Shown here: positions 1 to 7,568 of the stretch, piece by piece | Numbering within the stretch: the stretch's first letter is position 1 | Layout: every line of letters starts with the position of its first letter | Source: Thauera propionica | GTDB taxonomy: Bacteria > Pseudomonadota > Gammaproteobacteria > Burkholderiales > Rhodocyclaceae | Assembly: GCF_002245655.1 (NCBI RefSeq) | Contig: NZ_NOIH01000035.1 | Coordinates: forward strand, 1 to 40,442 | Length of the DNA: 40,442 bases | Direction of reading: 5' to 3' | Made by a program: the position numbers and the translations under genes | Notes under the pieces: model-generated | Databases searched by the model: none | Told to the model about the DNA's origin: nothing | Seen by the model: only the letters and a program-made list of their open reading frames with translations

Positions 1-199
1 CCGTGAGCCGACTGTTCATAACTGGGCGCTGGGCATAATGGCCGTTATGATCAGCTATCCATAACGGCCAGAAACCGCCACTGGTCACCCAATCCCGATA
101 GCAGCCATCCGAGCGATGGCAGTATGCTACCGGCGTGTGTGCCAGATCGGACGCATCGACCCGCAAGGTCGTCGGCTGCTGCTTTCTCTGCCTTTTTAT
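1..199 (-). CDS. possible partial reading frame running off the left edge
   Basis: The minus strand is open from a TGA at 200-202 to the window edge (66 codons). The translation is rich in Trp, His, Tyr and Cys, with stretches such as DWVTSGGFWPLWIADHNG. A TTG at 166 is the only plausible initiator near its beginning, and no ribosome binding site precedes it. I do not recognise the product. It lies where an integron integrase would be expected relative to the attI-like site, but nothing in it resembles a tyrosine recombinase. It may be a real gene truncated by the window or a chance frame. The rest of 1-330 holds an inverted repeat (40-69) and the attI-like site. Confidence 0.22.
   Translation of the reverse strand, partial: MKRQRKQQPTTLRVDASDLAHTPVAYCHRSDGCYRDWVTSGGFWPLWIADHNGHYAQRPVMNSRLT
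40..69. repeat. perfect 10-bp inverted repeat
   Basis: GGCCGTTATG (40-49) and CATAACGGCC (60-69) are exact reverse complements separated by 10 bases. A further CATAAC lies at 17-22. The GTTATG/CATAAC core resembles integrase simple sites, so this may be part of the recombination platform left of attI. It could equally be an operator or a small terminator. Confidence 0.5.
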
Positions 200-262
200 T
201 CAGTGCTTCGCGTAGTTTCTGCTTCTAAACAGTAACTTGTCGAACACGTTATCCGGCATTCC

Positions 263-305
263 GATGTTATGCGGCATAACTGTCGCCCTAAAACAAAGTT
301 ATATC
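263..305 (+). other. attI: attI1-like integron recombination site
   Basis: The 20 bases GTCGCCCTAAAACAAAGTTA at 282-301 match, from memory, the right end of the class 1 integron attI1 site. The preceding GATGTTATGCGGCA (263-276) corresponds to the GATGTTACGCAGCA found at the same distance in attI1. Cleavage would fall between G298 and T299, placing the first cassette directly to the right. A perfect GTTATGC-G-GCATAAC palindrome (266-280) overlaps the weaker integrase-binding region. Two cassette-like genes with attC sites follow in the correct orientation. No intI gene can be seen in the short stretch to the left. Confidence 0.8.
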
Positions 306-330
306 CGCAAGAGCACCGCACGAGATACCT

Positions 331-798
331 ATGAAGACTGATGCAAAACTTTCGGAGTGCAGGCAATACCGTTACGCACTCTGGCGCACGTGGGACGACT
401 CGAAACCTTATGCAATGTTTGTTGGCCTGAATCCGTCTACTGCTGACGAAACAGACGATGACCCAACCATAAGACGTTGCATTGGTTTCGCCAAAGATTG
501 GGGGTACGGCGGTCTGTGCATGGCCAATTTATTCGCTTATCGCGCTACCGACCCAAGCAATATGTTTTCAGCCCAAGATCCTATCGGGCCACAAAACGAT
601 GTTTGGCTTGAGAGGCTCGCAAAAGATGCTGGTATCGTCGTGGCAGCTTGGGGAAATCACGGCGGGCACCTTGGTCGCTCAAAAATAGTTTCAGCACTCA
701 TACCAAATCTTCAATGTTTGAAAGTTAACAAGTCAGGTGAGCCGGCACACCCGCTGTATCAGCCAAGCACAGCAAAGCCAATAGCGTTTCACGCATAA
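331..798 (+). CDS. DUF1643 family protein (integron cassette 1)
   Basis: The 155-residue protein has the DUF1643 signature: an N-terminal RYALWRTWDDSKPYAMFVGLNPSTAD block (given in part; residues about 14-39), then DDPTIRRCIGFAKDWGYGG and a MANLFAYRATDP stretch. The family's biochemical function is unknown; members are frequent in phages, plasmids and integron cassettes. The gene begins 33 bases after the attI crossover, has only a weak ribosome binding site, and its TAA stop (796-798) is embedded in the GCATAAC core box of the following attC. Both are typical of cassette genes. It would depend on an integron promoter to the left. Codon use is less G+C-rich than in the core genes downstream. 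Confidence 0.85.
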   Translation: MKTDAKLSECRQYRYALWRTWDDSKPYAMFVGLNPSTADETDDDPTIRRCIGFAKDWGYGGLCMANLFAYRATDPSNMFSAQDPIGPQNDVWLERLAKDAGIVVAAWGNHGGHLGRSKIVSALIPNLQCLKVNKSGEPAHPLYQPSTAKPIAFHA

Positions 799-880
799 CA
801 TGGCGCTCAACCTCGCTCCCTTCGGTCGCTGGACGCTGCGCGATAAAGCCGCGCAGCGCCGGTTAGCTCTACGTTAGGTT
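793..880 (+). other. attC: attC site of cassette 1
   Basis: The left core is GCATAAC (793-799) and the right core is GTTAGGT (874-880), fitting GTTRRRY. Inside these, GCTCAACC pairs with GGTTAGCTC with one unpaired base, as expected for L'' and L' boxes carrying an extrahelical base. A central stem (GCTGCGCG against CGCGCAGC) forms the variable terminal structure. The left core contains the stop codon of the DUF1643 gene. Length is about 88 bases, within the normal attC range. Confidence 0.8.
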
Positions 881-887
881 GCAGACC

Positions 888-1577
888 ATGATTTGCACAA
901 AGTGCGGGGGAACCAGATTCAACAGTTGGAATCGTTGCATGGACTGCCGCAATCAGCGAGCAAAAGTGCGGGCAGAAAGAGTAAAGAAGAATGGCGGCTC
1001 TCATACCAGCACAGAATGGAAGTCGCTCTTGGCAAACAGCCCAAACTGTGCCGAATGCGTTCGGCCTTGGGCGGAGATACCTCCTCGACCTGACCCACGT
1101 TACAAACACCCTTGGACGAAGGGCCACAAAATACCGATTTATCACGGTGGATCAGACGACATTTCAAATATCCAGGTTGAGTGCTACGAATGCAATTTTC
1201 GCAAGAATGCCGGTGCGCTTGGTCGCGCACGAACAGGCAATACGAATCCAGTTAAGAAACCCAACAGCGGAAATAACATGCCCACTGCGCAAGAACGAAT
1301 ATCGAGAAGATTTAGCTTCATTCTCAACAATGGAACAGAAGTTTTTCCGGTACAGATGAAGAGGCGTGATACGGGGACGATTGCATTCAGAGTTTCTCCT
1401 GGCGGTACGGGTGGTAACACCCTTGAAGCCAGTGAAGAAGTGGATGAAGAAACGATGGTGCGGAAAGTGCTCGAAGAGGGCTACGCTGTTCGCTGCAGAT
1501 CTTTGGATGGAAACACGAATGGCTTATACAAGCACGGCCATAGGTCAGTACGGGAAATCCGCCGAAATGCAACCTAA
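888..1577 (+). CDS. HNH-type endonuclease-like protein (integron cassette 2)
   Basis: ATG at 888 gives 229 residues; an in-frame TTG nine bases earlier is a weaker alternative. Residues 3-20 carry two CxxC pairs (CTKC, CMDC), a probable zinc knuckle. A further CAEC pair is followed by GHKIPIYHGGSDDISN and CYECN, which is the HNH pattern: His-Lys-Ile-Pro, the central Asn, and a CxxC zinc pair at about residues 85-110. The last 95 residues form a separate unrecognised domain. HNH proteins are often restriction or mobile-element nucleases; the substrate here is unknown. The TAA stop (1575-1577) lies within the ACCTAAC core of the next attC, marking it as a cassette gene. Confidence 0.75.
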   Translation: MICTKCGGTRFNSWNRCMDCRNQRAKVRAERVKKNGGSHTSTEWKSLLANSPNCAECVRPWAEIPPRPDPRYKHPWTKGHKIPIYHGGSDDISNIQVECYECNFRKNAGALGRARTGNTNPVKKPNSGNNMPTAQERISRRFSFILNNGTEVFPVQMKRRDTGTIAFRVSPGGTGGNTLEASEEVDEETMVRKVLEEGYAVRCRSLDGNTNGLYKHGHRSVREIRRNAT

Positions 1578-1652
1578 CAACACTATCAACTCGGACGTGC
1601 AAAAGCGCCGCTTCGCTCTGCTTTTACACGCCGGTTATGGTGAACGTTCCAG
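1572..1652 (+). other. attC: attC site of cassette 2
   Basis: The left core ACCTAAC (1572-1578) fits RYYYAAC exactly and contains the HNH gene's stop codon. TCAACTCGG and CCGGTTA form L'' and L' with an unpaired base. The central hairpin pairs GTGCAAAAGC with GCTTTTACAC, with one extra base on the left arm. The right core is GTTCCAG (1646-1652), which departs from GTTRRRY, so it probably abuts a degenerate cassette or chromosomal DNA. Confidence 0.65.
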
Positions 1653-1730
1653 CGGACCGCCTTCGGCGGCCGCTGAACTCTGACGTCGAGCGACAGCTTT
1701 CCTCAAAGCTCAACGTCAGGAGCGGGTCGA
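1641..1730 (+). repeat. degenerate attC-like hairpins at the array's right end
   Basis: TTCCAGCGG (1647-1655) pairs with CCGCTGAA (1670-1677) around a CCGCC-TTC-GGCGG stem, and GTCGAGC follows at the distance a right core would have (1685-1691). A second structure follows: CTGACGT (1680-1686) with ACGTCAG (1713-1719), enclosing AGCTTT-CCTC-AAAGCT (1695-1710). Both resemble decayed or partial attC sites with no gene between them. Confidence 0.4.
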
Positions 1731-1752
1731 CAGCGGACAAACTGACCGACCT

Positions 1753-2391
1753 ATGCCCAGTTCTGCCCCCAGCCCAAAAACCATGCGCTACCAAGGCCGT
1801 ATCACCACCTGGAAAGACGACAAAGGCTTTGGCTTCATCACGCCCAATGGCGGGGGTGAGCCGGTCTTTCTCCACATCAGCAGCTTCTCGGGCCAGTCTC
1901 GTCGGCCGGAAGGCGACGAACTGGTGACCTACGAGCGCGTCACCGACGACAAGGGACGCACGCAGGCAAAGAGGGTGGCCTATGTGGGCGAGCGGGTCGA
2001 GGTAGCTCCCGGACGCAGCGTGCTGCCATTGCTCTTTGCCGCGGCATTCCTGCTCTTCATCGGCGCGGCCGTCTTCTACGGTCGGCTTCCGGTGGCGATC
2101 CTCGGGCTATACGGGGCGGCGAGTGTCGTCGCCTTCATCGCCTATTGGTCCGATAAGTCGGCGGCGAAACGCAACCAGTGGCGGACGCAGGAAAGCACCT
2201 TGCACCTGTTCGCGCTGCTCGGCGGCTGGCCGGGCGCGCTGGCGGCGCAACGGGTGTTCCGGCACAAGACCTCCAAGTCGTCGTTCCAGGCGGTGTACTG
2301 GATCACCGTGGTGCTGAACTGCGCGGCGCTCGGCTGGCTGCTATCGCCTTATGGCGCGCAGACGCTCGAGGCGGTGATCGGGCTCATCTGA
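1753..2391 (+). CDS. cold-shock domain / DUF1294 membrane protein
   Basis: Residues 11-75 are a cold-shock domain: WKDDKGFGFITPNGGG contains the RNP1-type KGFGFI motif, and VFLHISSF is the RNP2-like strand, so single-stranded nucleic acid binding is expected. After a linker, three or four hydrophobic segments (about residues 90-125 and 150-210) form a DUF1294 membrane domain. The CSD-DUF1294 fusion is a common proteobacterial architecture of unknown role. ATG 1753 gives 212 residues. ATG 1783 (MRYQGRITTW) would give 202 and starts right at the domain. Neither has a clear ribosome binding site. It is the first chromosomal-type gene after the cassette array and could be its flank. Confidence 0.85.
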   Translation: MPSSAPSPKTMRYQGRITTWKDDKGFGFITPNGGGEPVFLHISSFSGQSRRPEGDELVTYERVTDDKGRTQAKRVAYVGERVEVAPGRSVLPLLFAAAFLLFIGAAVFYGRLPVAILGLYGAASVVAFIAYWSDKSAAKRNQWRTQESTLHLFALLGGWPGALAAQRVFRHKTSKSSFQAVYWITVVLNCAALGWLLSPYGAQTLEAVIGLI

Positions 2392-2490
2392 AAGCCTGAG
2401 AGAGAACATAGCGCGGCGGCCCGGCGGGCGGGCTTTCGGTAGCGTCACGCACGAAGGCGCGCTGATGCTTCGGGCCCGGGCCGGCCCTTC

Positions 2491-3135
2491 TCACCACCCC
2501 GCATCCAGCGCCACCAGCACGCGCGGCGCGTCCGCGACGGCGGGTGAACGATGGACGATGCCCCGGTATTGATTGCCCTGCCAGAGGCTGCCCTTGAGCA
2601 GGGCGACGTCGAAGGGGTCGATTGCGTGAATGCGGTGGCCGGGGCGAAGCAGTCCCGACGATTCGTCCGGCAGCCCGTTGGCGCCTGCGCCGAGGAAGCG
2701 GCGGTCCACCGCGTGCTCTTCGATCCATTCGGTGCCCGGGCCGCGATAGGTGCACAGCATGCGGATGCCGACACGGTCGACGTGGAATCGCGGGCACATG
2801 GCGCGCTGGACGACCTCGAGGCGCACGCCGATGGTTTGGGCGTCGAGCAGGTCGCCCAGCATGTCGGCGAGCAGCACCAGGTCATCGGCCAGCGCATCGC
2901 GGCCGGGCCCGGGTGGCAAGGCCCGCAGGTCGGGCGCCTCGCCCCGGGCCAGGGTCTGGCGAAAGCCGGTACCGAGGGCATGGCGGTTCTCATCCAGCCA
3001 GTCGGCGATCAGGGGATTACGCGGGCGCGCCCACTGGGCAAGCTGGATGTCGGGCTCGAAGATGCGGGTGAGGCCGAACGGCGCATCAGCCAAGGCGTGA
3101 CAGGAGGTGGCGTGTAGCGGCAGTGGGGCGTTCAT
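2491..3135 (-). CDS. DUF1826 family protein
   Basis: The 214-residue protein shows the DUF1826 hallmarks: an early QWARP segment, then CPRFHVDRVGIRMLCTYRGP in the centre, and a C-terminal GIVHRSP motif. The repeated His and Cys residues suggest metal binding. DUF1826 genes are known neighbours of COG0523 metallochaperones in zinc-limitation (Zur) regulons; no COG0523 gene is in this window. ATG 3135 is chosen because a GGATGAG ribosome-binding-like sequence precedes it by six bases; ATG 3141 is an alternative. The upstream longer frame begins with TTG inside an inverted repeat and is rejected. That repeat (3144-3199) overlaps the ribosome binding region and may regulate the gene. Confidence 0.8.
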   Translation of the reverse strand: MNAPLPLHATSCHALADAPFGLTRIFEPDIQLAQWARPRNPLIADWLDENRHALGTGFRQTLARGEAPDLRALPPGPGRDALADDLVLLADMLGDLLDAQTIGVRLEVVQRAMCPRFHVDRVGIRMLCTYRGPGTEWIEEHAVDRRFLGAGANGLPDESSGLLRPGHRIHAIDPFDVALLKGSLWQGNQYRGIVHRSPAVADAPRVLVALDAGW

Positions 3136-3143
3136 GGGCATCT

Positions 3144-3199
3144 CATCCGGTTGGCTGGCACTAATGCTACATTGTTGCACTAGTACAGCCAACCGGATG
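3144..3199 (-). promoter_or_regulatory. nested inverted repeat and palindrome in the DUF1826 leader
   Basis: CATCCGGTTGGCTG (3144-3157) and CAGCCAACCGGATG (3186-3199) are perfect 14-base inverted repeats. Between them lies TGCTACATTGTTGCA (3165-3179), a 15-base imperfect palindrome (12 of 15 positions symmetric). The proximal arm ends in GGATG, part of the likely ribosome binding site of DUF1826. The palindrome could be an operator of a Fur/Zur-type repressor, by analogy with known DUF1826 regulation. The stem could fold in RNA and hide the translation start. Confidence 0.5.
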
Positions 3200-3222
3200 C
3201 GATGCCGCCGGTACGCGGGTCG

Positions 3223-6200
3223 CTACGCCCGCCCCAACCTGAACCACAGCGCGTACAGCGCCGGCACGAACAGCAGCGTGATCGCCGTGCCCACCGCGAC
3301 GCCGCCGATCAGCACGTAGGCCAGCGGCCCCCAGAAGGTGTCGAGCGTGAGCGGGATGAAGGCGAAGGCGGCGGCGAGCGCGGTGAGGATGACCGGGCGC
3401 GCGCGCTGCACGGCGGCCTCGACGACGCCTTCGAAGGCGTTCATGCCTTCCTCGAAGTTGTCGGCGACCTGCTGGGTGAGGATGAGCGTGTTGCGCATGA
3501 GGATGCCGGCGAGGCCGGTGAGGCCCAGCAGCGCGACGAAGCCGAAGGGCTGGTTGAACAGCAGCAGCGCCAGCACTGCGCCGATGAGCCCCAGCGGGGC
3601 GGTGGCGACGACGATGAAGGTGCCGGAGAAGGTGCGCATCTGCAGCATGATGAAGATGAGCATGAACGCGACCATGACCGGCTGCAGCTTCTGGATGGAG
3701 GCGTTGGCCTTGCCCGACTGCTCGACCGCGCCGGAGATCTCCAGGTGATAACCGGGCGGCAACTGGCTGCGCAGTTCGGCCAGCGCGTTCCAGACATCCG
3801 CGGTGACGTCGTTGGGCTGGGCGCCTTCGACGTCGCCCTGCACCGATAGCGACAGCTCGCGGTTGTAGCGCTTGATGACCGGCTCCTCGAAGCGCAGCGC
3901 GAGGCGGCCGAGCTGGCTGGCGGGCAGCTTGCGGCCGTCGGGGGTCAGGATCTCGAGCGTCGACAGGCTTTCGGCGTCGAGCCGCTGGCCGCCGTTGGCG
4001 CCGCGGGCGATGACGTCCACGGTGCGCACGTCCTGCCGCACCTGGGTGACGCGCACGCCGCTGAACTGGAACTGCAGTTGCTGCGCCACGTCCTGCGGGG
4101 TGAGGCCGAGCAGGCGCAGGCGTTCGGTGTCCATCTCCAGGTGCAGCACGGGGGCGCGCTCGTCCCATTCCAGGTGCGGATCGACCACGTGCGGGTTGGC
4201 GGCCATGATCTCGCGCACCCGATGCGCGATGCGGCGCACTTCCAGCGCGTCGGCGCCGACCACGCGGAAGGCCACCGGCCAGATCACCGGCGGGCCGTAC
4301 AGCAGGCGCGACACGCGCACCCGCGCCTCGGGGAACTCGCCTTCGTCGATGTGGCGCTGCAGCTCGGCCATGATGCGGGTGCGGGCGGGCACGTCCTGGC
4401 TGACGGCGATGATCTTGGCGAAGGCCGGATCGGGCGGTTCGGGGTTGGCGGCGAGGAAGAAGCGGGGCGCGCCGCCGCCGACGTAGCTCGACAGCGTGCG
4501 CACGTCCGACATGGGCGCGAGGATGGCTTCGATCTTGCGCACGGTGGCGTCGGTGGCGCCGATGCTGCTGCCTTGCGGCAGATAGACGCTGATGAGCACC
4601 TCGGGGCGGTCGGAGCTGGGGAAGAACTGCTTCTGCACCAGCGTGACCATGCCGACCACCGCCACCACGAGCAGGCCCAGCGTGCCGAACACCACCGACT
4701 TGCGCCAGGTGACGCACCAGGTGATGAGCCGACGCAGGCGGCGGAACATGGGCGTCTGGTACACGCTGGCGTGGTCATGCACGTTCTCGCGCGCCACTTC
4801 GGGCAGCATCTTCACCCCCAGGTAGGGGGCGAACACCACCGCCACCAGCCACGACACCAGCAGCGACAGCGCCAGAACCCAGAAGATGTTGCCGGCGTAC
4901 TCGCCCACCGACGAGCGCGCGAAGCCGATCGGCAGGAAGCCCGCCACCGTGACCAGCGTGCCGCACAGCATGGGCGCGGCGGTGACGTTCCACGCATGGG
5001 CGGCCGCGCGCACGCGGTCCCATCCTTCCTCCATCTTCACCAGCATCATCTCGACGGCGATGATAGCGTCGTCCACCAGCAGGCCCAGGCCGATGATGAG
5101 CGCGCCGAGCGAGATGCGGTCGAGGTTGATCCCCATCAGCTTCATCACCAGGAAGGTGATACCCAGCGTCAGCGGTACCGCGATGCCCACCACCAGCCCC
5201 GCGCGCCAGCCGATGGCCAGCATGCTGACAGCGACCACCACCGCCACGGCGACGAGGAACTTGATCTGGAAGAGATTGACCGCGCCGGCGATGGCCTCGG
5301 CCTGGTTGGTCAGCACCTCGAGCGAGATGCCCAGCGGCAGGCGTTCGCGTTCGGACTCGATGAAGGCCGCCAGCCGTTTACCCAGCTCCAGGCCGTTCTC
5401 GCCCTTGGCCATGACCATGCCGAGCAGCACCGCATCCTCGCCGCGCGAGCGCACCAGATAGCCCGGCGGGTCTTCGTAGCCGCGCTGGATGGTGGCGATG
5501 TCGCCGAGGCGCAGCACGCGGTCAGCCACGCGGATGGGTACGGCGGCGAGCTGCGCCGGGTCGGACAGGTCGGCGTCGAGCCGCAGGTACAGGCGCGGGC
5601 CGTCGGTCTCGATGCTGCCGGCCGGCAGCAGGCGGTTGTGCGCGGCGATGGCGTCGAACACCGCCTGCGGCGACAGGCCCAGGTTGACCAGCGTGGCGTT
5701 GTCGAAGGACACATACACCCGCTCCGGGCGCTCGCCCAGCACCTGCGCCTTGTGCACGCCGGGCACGTGCTGCAGACGGTCGCGGATCGCCTCGGCCTCG
5801 CGCACCAGCTCGCGCATCGGCATGCCGTGCGCGGTGAGCGCGATGAGGCTGAAGTAGGTATCGGCGAAGTCTTCGTTGACGATCGGGCCGATGACACCCG
5901 CCGGCAGGCTGGCGGCCTCGTCCTGCATGCGCTTGCGCACGTCGTACTTCAGCGCCGGCACCTGCGCCGGCGGCGTATGGTCGTGGAACTCCACCTGCAG
6001 GTTGGCCGAGCCGGGGCGCACCGTGGTGATGATGCGGTAGATGTTCTCGACGTCCTGGATGCGCTTTTCCAGCCGGTCGACGACCTGCTCCTGCATCTCC
6101 TGCGGCGTGGCGCCGGGCCACACCGCATTGACGACCATGACGCGCATCGTGAACGACGGGTCTTCCGCGCGGCCGAGCGACAGGAAGGCGTAGACGCCGG

Positions 6201-6279
6201 CCAGTATCGACAGGATGAGGAAGAAGAACGTGACCGAGCGCTCGCGCACCGCGAGCGCCGACAGGTTGGGGAAGCTCAT
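3223..6279 (-). CDS. RND efflux transporter permease
   Basis: This 1018-residue protein has the AcrB-family layout. There is an N-terminal TM1 (about 17-36), then a periplasmic porter domain containing GATPQEMQEQVVDRLEKRI. A TM2-TM6 bundle follows, with the proton-relay pair Asp403-Asp404 in GLLVDDAIIAVE (TM4). The second half repeats this order and ends with TM8-TM12. The protein would exchange protons for an exported compound in the inner membrane as a trimer. It overlaps the upstream adaptor gene by four bases (ATGA), so the two are translationally coupled. No outer-membrane factor or regulator gene is nearby. The subfamily resembles HAE1-like multidrug pumps; the substrate cannot be told from sequence. 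Confidence 0.93.
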   Translation of the reverse strand: MSFPNLSALAVRERSVTFFFLILSILAGVYAFLSLGRAEDPSFTMRVMVVNAVWPGATPQEMQEQVVDRLEKRIQDVENIYRIITTVRPGSANLQVEFHDHTPPAQVPALKYDVRKRMQDEAASLPAGVIGPIVNEDFADTYFSLIALTAHGMPMRELVREAEAIRDRLQHVPGVHKAQVLGERPERVYVSFDNATLVNLGLSPQAVFDAIAAHNRLLPAGSIETDGPRLYLRLDADLSDPAQLAAVPIRVADRVLRLGDIATIQRGYEDPPGYLVRSRGEDAVLLGMVMAKGENGLELGKRLAAFIESERERLPLGISLEVLTNQAEAIAGAVNLFQIKFLVAVAVVVAVSMLAIGWRAGLVVGIAVPLTLGITFLVMKLMGINLDRISLGALIIGLGLLVDDAIIAVEMMLVKMEEGWDRVRAAAHAWNVTAAPMLCGTLVTVAGFLPIGFARSSVGEYAGNIFWVLALSLLVSWLVAVVFAPYLGVKMLPEVARENVHDHASVYQTPMFRRLRRLITWCVTWRKSVVFGTLGLLVVAVVGMVTLVQKQFFPSSDRPEVLISVYLPQGSSIGATDATVRKIEAILAPMSDVRTLSSYVGGGAPRFFLAANPEPPDPAFAKIIAVSQDVPARTRIMAELQRHIDEGEFPEARVRVSRLLYGPPVIWPVAFRVVGADALEVRRIAHRVREIMAANPHVVDPHLEWDERAPVLHLEMDTERLRLLGLTPQDVAQQLQFQFSGVRVTQVRQDVRTVDVIARGANGGQRLDAESLSTLEILTPDGRKLPASQLGRLALRFEEPVIKRYNRELSLSVQGDVEGAQPNDVTADVWNALAELRSQLPPGYHLEISGAVEQSGKANASIQKLQPVMVAFMLIFIMLQMRTFSGTFIVVATAPLGLIGAVLALLLFNQPFGFVALLGLTGLAGILMRNTLILTQQVADNFEEGMNAFEGVVEAAVQRARPVILTALAAAFAFIPLTLDTFWGPLAYVLIGGVAVGTAITLLFVPALYALWFRLGRA

Positions 6280-7325
6280 CGCGGCAGCTCCCGCACCGCC
6301 ATGTTGTCGACCAGCAGGTGGGTGCCGAGGGCGACCACGCGGTCATCCGCGGCCAGCGCGCCGCGTACGCGCACGGTGTCGCCGTCGGTCGCCAGCAGCG
6401 TGACCGGAACCTGGCTGACGGCGCCGTCCTTCACGCGCCAAACGCGCGGCCCCTCGCCGCGCTCGTTGAGAGCGCCCAGCGGCAGCACGAACTCGCCGTC
6501 GGCCGCGGCCGCGCCGTGGAAGCGGGCGCGCACCACGGCGCCCAGCACCAGCGCGTCCTGCGCGCCGCGCACCGTGTAGCGCGCACGCAGCGTGCGGCCC
6601 TGGCGCTCGACGGCGCCGGCGGTCTCGCGCAGTGCCAGCGGCAGGCTGGCGCCGTCGGCCAGCGTGGCCTCGCCTTCGGCGGGCGGCGTCGCGCCGGCGG
6701 GGAAATGCACCTCGATCTCGCGCTCGCCGGCCTGCGCCAGCAGCGCGACCTGCTGCCCGGCGCCGACGACCTGGCCGGCTTCGCCGACGACGTCGATCAG
6801 CACGCCGGCCGCCGGGGCCTGCAGGCGGCCGTAGCCAAGGGCGTTGCGTGCCTGGGTGAGGCGCGCGGCGGCGGCATCGCGCCGGGTGCGGGCTTCGCGC
6901 GCCGACAACTCGAAGCGCTGCAGCGCCTGTTCGCTGGTGTAGTTGCGCTGCTGCAGCTGGCGGTTGCGCACCAGATCGGCGCTGGCGGTGGCCAGTGCGG
7001 CCTCGGCAGCGGCGAGGTCGGCCTCGGCCGCGCGCACCGCCTGCTCCAGATCGCGGGTATCCAGTTCGAACAGCACCTGCCCGGCGGCGACATGCTGACC
7101 GGCATCCACCGCGCGGCGCGCGATGCGCCCGCCCACCTGGAAGGCCAGCGGCGATTCCACCCGCGCCCGCACCGTGCCCGACAGGCCGAAGGCGGTGTCG
7201 CCCGCGGCGGCCACCGCCACCGTACGCACGAAGGGCGGCGCCTTGGCCGGCGGGGGCTGCGTGGCATCGCCACAGCCGGCCAGGAGGAGCACACCGAGGA
7301 AGAGCGGGAACATCGCGAGGCGCAT
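6276..7325 (-). CDS. RND efflux periplasmic adaptor lipoprotein (membrane fusion protein)
   Basis: From ATG 7325 the 349-residue protein starts with a lipoprotein signal whose lipobox LLAGC makes Cys18 the acylated residue; the longer upstream frame would bury this signal. A biotinyl-lipoyl half-domain follows (around GGRIARRAVDAGQHVAAGQVLFELD), then an alanine-rich alpha-helical hairpin (about 95-155). The second lipoyl half contains LQAPAAGVLIDVVGEAGQVV, and beta-barrel and membrane-proximal domains complete the AcrA/HlyD-type fold. It would bridge the RND permease and an outer-membrane channel. The gene is immediately upstream of the permease and overlaps it by four bases. Confidence 0.92.
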   Translation of the reverse strand: MRLAMFPLFLGVLLLAGCGDATQPPPAKAPPFVRTVAVAAAGDTAFGLSGTVRARVESPLAFQVGGRIARRAVDAGQHVAAGQVLFELDTRDLEQAVRAAEADLAAAEAALATASADLVRNRQLQQRNYTSEQALQRFELSAREARTRRDAAAARLTQARNALGYGRLQAPAAGVLIDVVGEAGQVVGAGQQVALLAQAGEREIEVHFPAGATPPAEGEATLADGASLPLALRETAGAVERQGRTLRARYTVRGAQDALVLGAVVRARFHGAAAADGEFVLPLGALNERGEGPRVWRVKDGAVSQVPVTLLATDGDTVRVRGALAADDRVVALGTHLLVDNMAVRELPR

Positions 7326-7495
7326 GGGATTCTCGTCAGGGGAACGCGCGTGGACACTGACACGCCAGCCAGACCGCCGGCATGTCACGCAAGGCGCCGA
7401 CATTACGCCTGTCCGGCGTTCATTTCCATACTCAAACGAATGGTGTCGGACGTCTGCGGCAAGGTGCCACGCCGCCGGGCGCGGGGCTGTAAACG

Positions 7496-7531
7496 GCAAG
7501 AGGCGGCATGCTCTCGCACCCCGCCTCTTGC
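7496..7531 (-). terminator. hairpin downstream of lipA
   Basis: GCAAGAGGCGG (7496-7506) and CCGCCTCTTGC (7521-7531) are a perfect 11-base inverted repeat with a 14-base loop, 38 bases past the lipA stop. There is no long T tract, only GTTTA after the stem on the minus strand, so termination strength is uncertain. The rest of 7326-7568 contains the adaptor leader, in which I see no convincing promoter. Confidence 0.55.
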
Positions 7532-7568
7532 ACCGTACCGCATTCGCACCCGCACGGGCGCGCAGGCC

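Noticed and set aside
203-240. Integron cassette promoter (Pc) with TAAACA as -10
   Set aside because: No -35-like hexamer occurs 16-18 bases upstream of TAAACA (226-231).
807-1145. Minus-strand 112-codon frame over the first attC site
   Set aside because: It is read through the attC hairpin and the start of the HNH gene; cassette attC sites often give such spurious frames.
2400-2490. Terminator between the convergent CSD-DUF1294 and DUF1826 genes
   Set aside because: The stretch is G+C-rich with several short self-complementary runs, but no stem followed by a T tract.
4078-6579. 833-codon open frame antisense to the RND permease
   Set aside because: Composition is dominated by His, Arg, Asp and Ala, as expected of a high-G+C antisense shadow. 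The opposite strand encodes a convincing permease along the whole length.
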